Made by a program: the position numbers and the translations under genes
In this document: one piece after another, positions 13,781-17,375 of the stretch
How positions within the stretch are numbered: position 1 is the stretch's first letter
Layout of the letters: the number at the start of each line of letters is the position of its first letter
DNA from: Chloroflexota bacterium
Lineage (GTDB): Bacteria > Chloroflexota > Anaerolineae > Anaerolineales > UBA4823
Length of the DNA stretch: 17,375 bases
Direction of reading: 5' to 3'
NCBI GenBank assembly: GCA_012798185.1
Contig: JAAZNS010000147.1
Location: forward strand, 1 to 17,375
The notes under the pieces: generated by a model
Told to the model about the DNA's origin: nothing
What the model saw: only the letters and a program-made list of their open reading frames with translations
Databases searched by the model: none

Positions 13781-14590
13781 TCACCTCTCCAACATCGCAT
13801 ACAGCATCACCCCCGTAGCTACCGCCAGATTGAGTGAAGAAGCTCTTCCTTTCATTGGCAAGAAAATCATCTTTTCACAGATGGATGCCTGCTCTTTAGT
13901 CAAGCCTTTTTGTTCGCTGCCCATCAACAGGATCGCTGGCTTTTGGTAAGGTATCCCCTCCCGATAATTTTGTTGTGCATGAGCAGAAGTACCCACAACA
14001 TGATAGTGATTCTGCTGTATCCATTGCCGGAACTCACCGCATGTTGATTCTACAATAACATGCCAGAAAAGCGTTCCCATACTGGCGCGCACGCTTTGGT
14101 TATGAAAGGGATCTGCGCCGCCATCCAATAAAATCAACCCATCGGCGTTTACCGCATCGATGGTACGGACAATTGTCCCAATATTTCCTGCATCCTGGGG
14201 AGAAACCAATGCCACCCCCCAGTTAAAATTCTGAGGAGATAACTCAGATAAATAATTTACTTTTCTTTGAACTACCGCTAAAATGCCCTGGGGGTTATCT
14301 TTTTCAGCCAGGGAAGAAAATGCATAAGCAGATAATTGATAGTGATTAATATTTTTCGCTTTCGCATATTGAATTATTCGGAAAGCGAATTCACTGTTTA
14401 ACAACTCTGGGGCGTAATATAACGAGTGAATTATGATACCTTTGCCAGCCTGCATAGCTTCGAAGGCTTCCCCCACATGATGAATGCCTTCCACAACAAA
14501 AAAGCCGCTATCGCGGCTGCTTTTTTGGGCTTTTATATTTTTAACAAATCTGATCTTCGGATTACTCCGGCTGGTAATCAATTCGTTCAT
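13781..14590 (-). CDS. SpoU/TrmH-family RNA 2'-O-methyltransferase (RlmB/TsnR-like)
   Basis: This 269-residue SPOUT enzyme methylates a ribose 2'-OH in rRNA or tRNA using SAM bound in a trefoil knot. The N-terminal part (about 1-110) is the SpoU substrate-binding domain, beginning ITSRSNPKIRFVKNI and FVVEGIHHVGEA. The catalytic part carries the three motifs: PQDAGNIGTIVRT (131-143; N136, R142), LLMGSEQKGL (221-230; E226) and IFLPMKGRASSLNLAVATGV (242-261; N254). The domain order suggests 23S rRNA as target, but the position is not predictable. The ATG at 14590 overlaps the sensor kinase stop as ATGA and has no ribosome-binding site of its own, so translation is coupled. A frame open to 14608 would overlap the kinase gene further and is less likely. 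Confidence 0.88.
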   Translation of the reverse strand: MNELITSRSNPKIRFVKNIKAQKSSRDSGFFVVEGIHHVGEAFEAMQAGKGIIIHSLYYAPELLNSEFAFRIIQYAKAKNINHYQLSAYAFSSLAEKDNPQGILAVVQRKVNYLSELSPQNFNWGVALVSPQDAGNIGTIVRTIDAVNADGLILLDGGADPFHNQSVRASMGTLFWHVIVESTCGEFRQWIQQNHYHVVGTSAHAQQNYREGIPYQKPAILLMGSEQKGLTKEQASICEKMIFLPMKGRASSLNLAVATGVMLYAMLER

Positions 14591-16260
14591 GCTCTGCGTG
14601 GCACCCAAGCCAGCACGGTAGTCCCTTCACCTGGCGCTGAGGTTATCTCGACATCACCGCCAACCTTACGGGCGCGTACATGCATGTTGGATAATCCATG
14701 CCCTAAAGTGACACTCATCTTACGAATATCGAAACCCTGCCCGTTGTCGGCTATTTCCAATAAAACCCGGTCACGTGTTGTCCATAAATGAATATCTGTT
14801 CTGCGTGCCCGTGAATGTTTGGCTACATTTGCTAATGCTTCCTGACAAATATGAAAAAGCGCTGTCGCGTGAGAAGCTGGCAACCCGACTAATTTATCTT
14901 CTGGCCCCACCAAAGTGGCGTCGGCAAGCGTATTAGTGCGGTATTCATCCACCAGGCTTTGTAACCCATGCATCAGGTCTTTGCCAACAAATTGCCTGGG
15001 GCGTAAATCTAAAATATAAGCGCGGATATCGCGGATCGTTTTATTCAATCCATCAATCGCCTGCTCAATCTTTTGCTGCGCTTCATCAGGATCATCATCC
15101 AGAGAAACCCGGGCATAATCTAATGCAAGCCCCACAGCGTATATCGATTGAATGATACCATCGTGCAAATCCATGCCTATGCGTTCGCGCTCTTCAAGGA
15201 CGGCTAACCGACGGGCTTGCCGATGGAGATGAGCGTTTTCAATAGTAATTGCTGCCCAGGAGCCAATAGCCGACAGCATTTGAAGCTGCCGTTCGGTGAA
15301 GTGATGCGATTTAGAACTGGCAAACGCCATAATTCCAACTATATTTCCTCCTGTAGTCATCGGGACAACAGCGATCAATCGCAAGCCGGCACCAGAAACA
15401 ATTTCGCGTAATTCCGGAATATCTTCACAAGTGGTGTCGCAAACTAACGGTTTTCCCAGATCGGCTACTTTGCCGATCAACCCTTCTCCTATTTGAAATC
15501 GCTCTTGATTGAAAAAGGAAGGTGAAATGTTACCGCGATGAAGAGCCAGATGTAGCTCATTAACCGAATCTTCTCGTAGATATATTTCTCCCCCCTCAAC
15601 CCCCAGATAGGCAACCGCTCGGTTTATAGTCAACTCTAAGATTTCATCCACATCCAGAGAACCGGATAAAGCTGTAGCAAAATCATTGATCAATGCCTGA
15701 TCTTCGTTTCTTTGGCTTAAAGCTTCATCACGAATTAATAACGCTTCATAAAGGCGGGCATTGTTTATTGCCACTGCCGCATATGCAGCCAGGGTTTCAA
15801 TCACCCGTTCATCATCGATGGTAAATTCTGGTGCGCCTACCTTATTGGTAAGATAAAGCTGCCCCAGCAGCCGATCTGCCAGCATAATCGGCACCCCCAA
15901 AAACGATTCCATCGCAGGATGATTACACGGAAAGCCATAACTGCGCGGATCATTCTGCATATTCGCCAGGCGGATAGTTCGTTTTTCTTTACCAATCGCC
16001 CCAATTAACCCTAACCCAGCAGGAGGATTCCCAATCGCTTTAATCTCTGCTTTGGTCATCCCGATTGGAATGAATTCAATCAATTTTCCATCATCATCCA
16101 CAACCCCCAGCGCAGCATAGGCAGCGTCAACCTGTTCGCGCGCCAGCTTAACGATTCTTTTTAATAATGTTTCTAACGATAAATCCCCAACCAATTCCAG
16201 GCTGGCGCGGTGCAGGGCAGCAAGTCGTTCTTCCAATTGTTCACGAGTTAATAGAACCAT
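14587..16260 (-). CDS. Sensor histidine kinase, GAF-GAF-HisKA_3-HATPase (NarL/NreB-type)
   Basis: This is a soluble sensor kinase of 557 residues with no membrane segment, so it should sense an intracellular or diffusible signal. The first GAF domain (about 18-170) contains YGFPCNHPAMESFLGVPI and LYLTNK, like GAF domains of DevS-type and phytochrome-like kinases. The second GAF spans about 190-345. The dimerisation/phosphoacceptor part ERERIGMDLHDGIIQSIYAVGL (357-378) places the phosphorylated histidine at H366. Then come the N-box QEALANVAKHSRA (473-485), DNGQGFD (505-511) and GHGLSNMHVRA (520-530) of the ATPase domain. Partners of such kinases are NarL/FixJ-type regulators, but none lies beside it. 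TAAGG is about 9 bases before the ATG. No haem- or flavin-binding residue can be assigned from sequence alone. Confidence 0.9.
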   Translation of the reverse strand: MVLLTREQLEERLAALHRASLELVGDLSLETLLKRIVKLAREQVDAAYAALGVVDDDGKLIEFIPIGMTKAEIKAIGNPPAGLGLIGAIGKEKRTIRLANMQNDPRSYGFPCNHPAMESFLGVPIMLADRLLGQLYLTNKVGAPEFTIDDERVIETLAAYAAVAINNARLYEALLIRDEALSQRNEDQALINDFATALSGSLDVDEILELTINRAVAYLGVEGGEIYLREDSVNELHLALHRGNISPSFFNQERFQIGEGLIGKVADLGKPLVCDTTCEDIPELREIVSGAGLRLIAVVPMTTGGNIVGIMAFASSKSHHFTERQLQMLSAIGSWAAITIENAHLHRQARRLAVLEERERIGMDLHDGIIQSIYAVGLALDYARVSLDDDPDEAQQKIEQAIDGLNKTIRDIRAYILDLRPRQFVGKDLMHGLQSLVDEYRTNTLADATLVGPEDKLVGLPASHATALFHICQEALANVAKHSRARRTDIHLWTTRDRVLLEIADNGQGFDIRKMSVTLGHGLSNMHVRARKVGGDVEITSAPGEGTTVLAWVPRRA

Positions 16261-16552
16261 ACTATAATGCCTTAGCTTGCCATATTTTACCCTACTTTTT
16301 CAGAGAGAGGAAACATTCAAAATCCTTCAGATTAATTTAATTTCATCCAATTCAATACTATTTTACTCCAATTTGACCCGTTATTTTCTTTGATTTCATC
16401 GTCAAATTTCCCTTGAAAAATAAACTGATAGTTTTTGCTACTTTCCCTGATGAATAATTTTGTAGTATTGAATAAATTGCTATTTCGAAGAAATAACAAC
16501 GCGAGTTTTTCTTAACACAAACTGTTATTCGAATACTGATATTTTTTTGCCA
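16261..16552. other. Divergent A+T-rich spacer between kinase and HMG-CoA reductase genes
   Basis: No gene is seen. It contains two perfect palindromes sharing a TTCGAA core, TATTTC-GAA-GAAATA (16481-16495) and TATTCGAATA (16526-16535), both on the HMG-CoA reductase side. No convincing pair of -35 and -10 boxes was found for either gene. Confidence 0.45.
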
Positions 16553-17375
16553 ATGACTTCACCAAAAAGTTCAAAATTTCCAGGTTTTTACAAATACACG
16601 TTGAAAGAGCGTCAACAAACACTCTTAGAAGCAGGCTGGTTGGATGCCGAAAATCTATCTGTATTATGCGGCGACGCAGGCTTGACGGCATTTCAAGCCG
16701 ATCATATGATCGAAAATGCCCTAGGTATATTCAGCCTGCCGCTTGGTGTGGCGCTTAATTTTCAGGTTAATGGGCGCGATGTAATCGTACCTATGGTTAT
16801 CGAAGAACCCTCGGTGGTTGCAGGCGCATCCTTTATGGCAAAGTTAGCTCGTGCCGGCGGTGGATTTAAGGCTTCGGCTTCCCCACCCGAGGTGATTGGG
16901 CAGATACAGGTTTTGCATCTTACCGACCTGGAAGAAGCAAAACAAAAAATCCTTACAGAAAAACCGGCATTATTAACTGAAGCCACCGATATCGATCCAC
17001 TATTAAAAAAACTTGGGGGCGGTGCTCGTGATCTTGAAGTGCGCATTATCGAAAAATCTGCCATTGGCGCGTTTTTGGTTATACATCTGATTTATGATGT
17101 CCGTGACGCAATGGGTGCCAATGCGGTGAATACGGCAGTAGAACGGCTGGCTCCCCGCATCGAGGCACTCACCAGTGGAAAAGTCTATCTGCGGATCTTA
17201 TCCAATCTGGCAGACCGGCGTCTTGCCAGAGCGCAGTGCATGATTCCTCTTAATGAGCTGGCTTTCGACAAATATCTTGGTGAAGAAGTTAGGGATGGCA
17301 TCATTGCTGCCTGGGCATTTGCCGAAGCCGACCCTTACCGGGCAGCGACACATAATAAGGGCATTATGAATGGAA
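16553..17375 (+). CDS. Hydroxymethylglutaryl-CoA reductase, class II (partial, C-terminus beyond the window)
   Basis: This enzyme interconverts HMG-CoA and mevalonate with NAD(P)H. I translated 274 codons from the ATG at 16553 without a stop; full-length proteins are about 430. It aligns by eye with the Pseudomonas mevalonii enzyme: MIENALGIFSLPLGVALNF (52-70), the catalytic-glutamate segment IEEPSVVAGAS (E85), GGGARDLEVR, YDVRDAMGANAVNT (181-194), LRILSNLADRRLARA (213-227) and DPYRAATHNKGIMNG with catalytic K269. The catalytic aspartate and histidine of the family lie past the edge. Class II members include degradative and biosynthetic enzymes; here a role in isoprenoid synthesis is plausible but unproven. 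No ribosome-binding site is visible before the ATG, so the start could be leaderless or slightly misplaced. It diverges from the sensor kinase gene. Confidence 0.92.
   Translation, partial: MTSPKSSKFPGFYKYTLKERQQTLLEAGWLDAENLSVLCGDAGLTAFQADHMIENALGIFSLPLGVALNFQVNGRDVIVPMVIEEPSVVAGASFMAKLARAGGGFKASASPPEVIGQIQVLHLTDLEEAKQKILTEKPALLTEATDIDPLLKKLGGGARDLEVRIIEKSAIGAFLVIHLIYDVRDAMGANAVNTAVERLAPRIEALTSGKVYLRILSNLADRRLARAQCMIPLNELAFDKYLGEEVRDGIIAAWAFAEADPYRAATHNKGIMNG

Noticed and set aside
14426..14791. 121-residue open frame on the plus strand
   Set aside because: It spans the junction of the RNA methyltransferase and kinase genes in antisense, so it is a shadow.
16762..17064. 100-residue open frame on the minus strand
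   Set aside because: It is antisense to the HMG-CoA reductase, whose motifs run through the whole stretch.
1..17375. tRNA, rRNA, CRISPR arrays, transposases
   Set aside because: The spacers were read for cloverleaf-like arms, regularly spaced repeats and transposase motifs, and none was convincing. A computed scan could still find something missed by eye.

Overview
The window looks like chromosomal DNA from a member of the Chloroflexota, most likely class Anaerolineae. This is an inference. It rests on three things: a histidine phosphatase / DUF3090 / SCO1664-type trio known mainly from Actinobacteria and Chloroflexi, a class II HMG-CoA reductase, and a discoidin-like surface lipoprotein of a kind common in Anaerolineae. 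Coding regions are of moderate G+C and intergenic regions are A+T rich. No rRNA, tRNA, CRISPR array, phage gene or transposase was seen.

Layout. Positions 1-1541 (minus) hold the two subunits of a glutaconate CoA-transferase-type enzyme; subunit B runs off the left edge. After a 410-bp spacer with a degenerate REP-like element and a terminator comes an ACT-less homoserine dehydrogenase (1952-2977, minus). Positions 3135-6469 (minus) form a four-gene operon: rarA, a histidine phosphatase, a DUF3090 zinc-ribbon protein and a PI3/4-kinase-like SCO1664-family protein. Next come a small thiamine-binding-type protein (6844-7152, plus), a VapBC-like toxin-antitoxin pair (7167-7839, minus) with a palindromic operator in its promoter, and a secreted lipoprotein (8090-8767, plus) preceded by a terminator-like hairpin.

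Positions 9169-10224 (plus) encode aspartate-semialdehyde dehydrogenase, with its ribosome-binding site in a hairpin loop. A tightly packed cluster follows (10388-13121, plus): a SAM-dependent methyltransferase, a four-helix membrane protein and a GlcD-like FAD oxidase. Positions 13316-13728 are the wreck of a PLP-dependent decarboxylase, with most of its middle deleted. On the minus strand a GAF-GAF sensor histidine kinase (14587-16260) overlaps a SpoU/TrmH RNA methyltransferase (13781-14590) by ATGA. Diverging from the kinase is a class II HMG-CoA reductase (16553 to the right edge), an enzyme of mevalonate metabolism.

How the genes work together. Asd and Hom carry out consecutive steps from aspartyl phosphate to homoserine but are on opposite strands, about 6 kb apart. 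The CoA-transferase subunits form one enzyme. The kinase-like, phosphatase and DUF3090 proteins are a recurring cassette of unknown function and are the best candidate here for an undescribed system. The rest is mostly housekeeping with signs of local decay (the pseudogene) and acquisition (the toxin-antitoxin pair).
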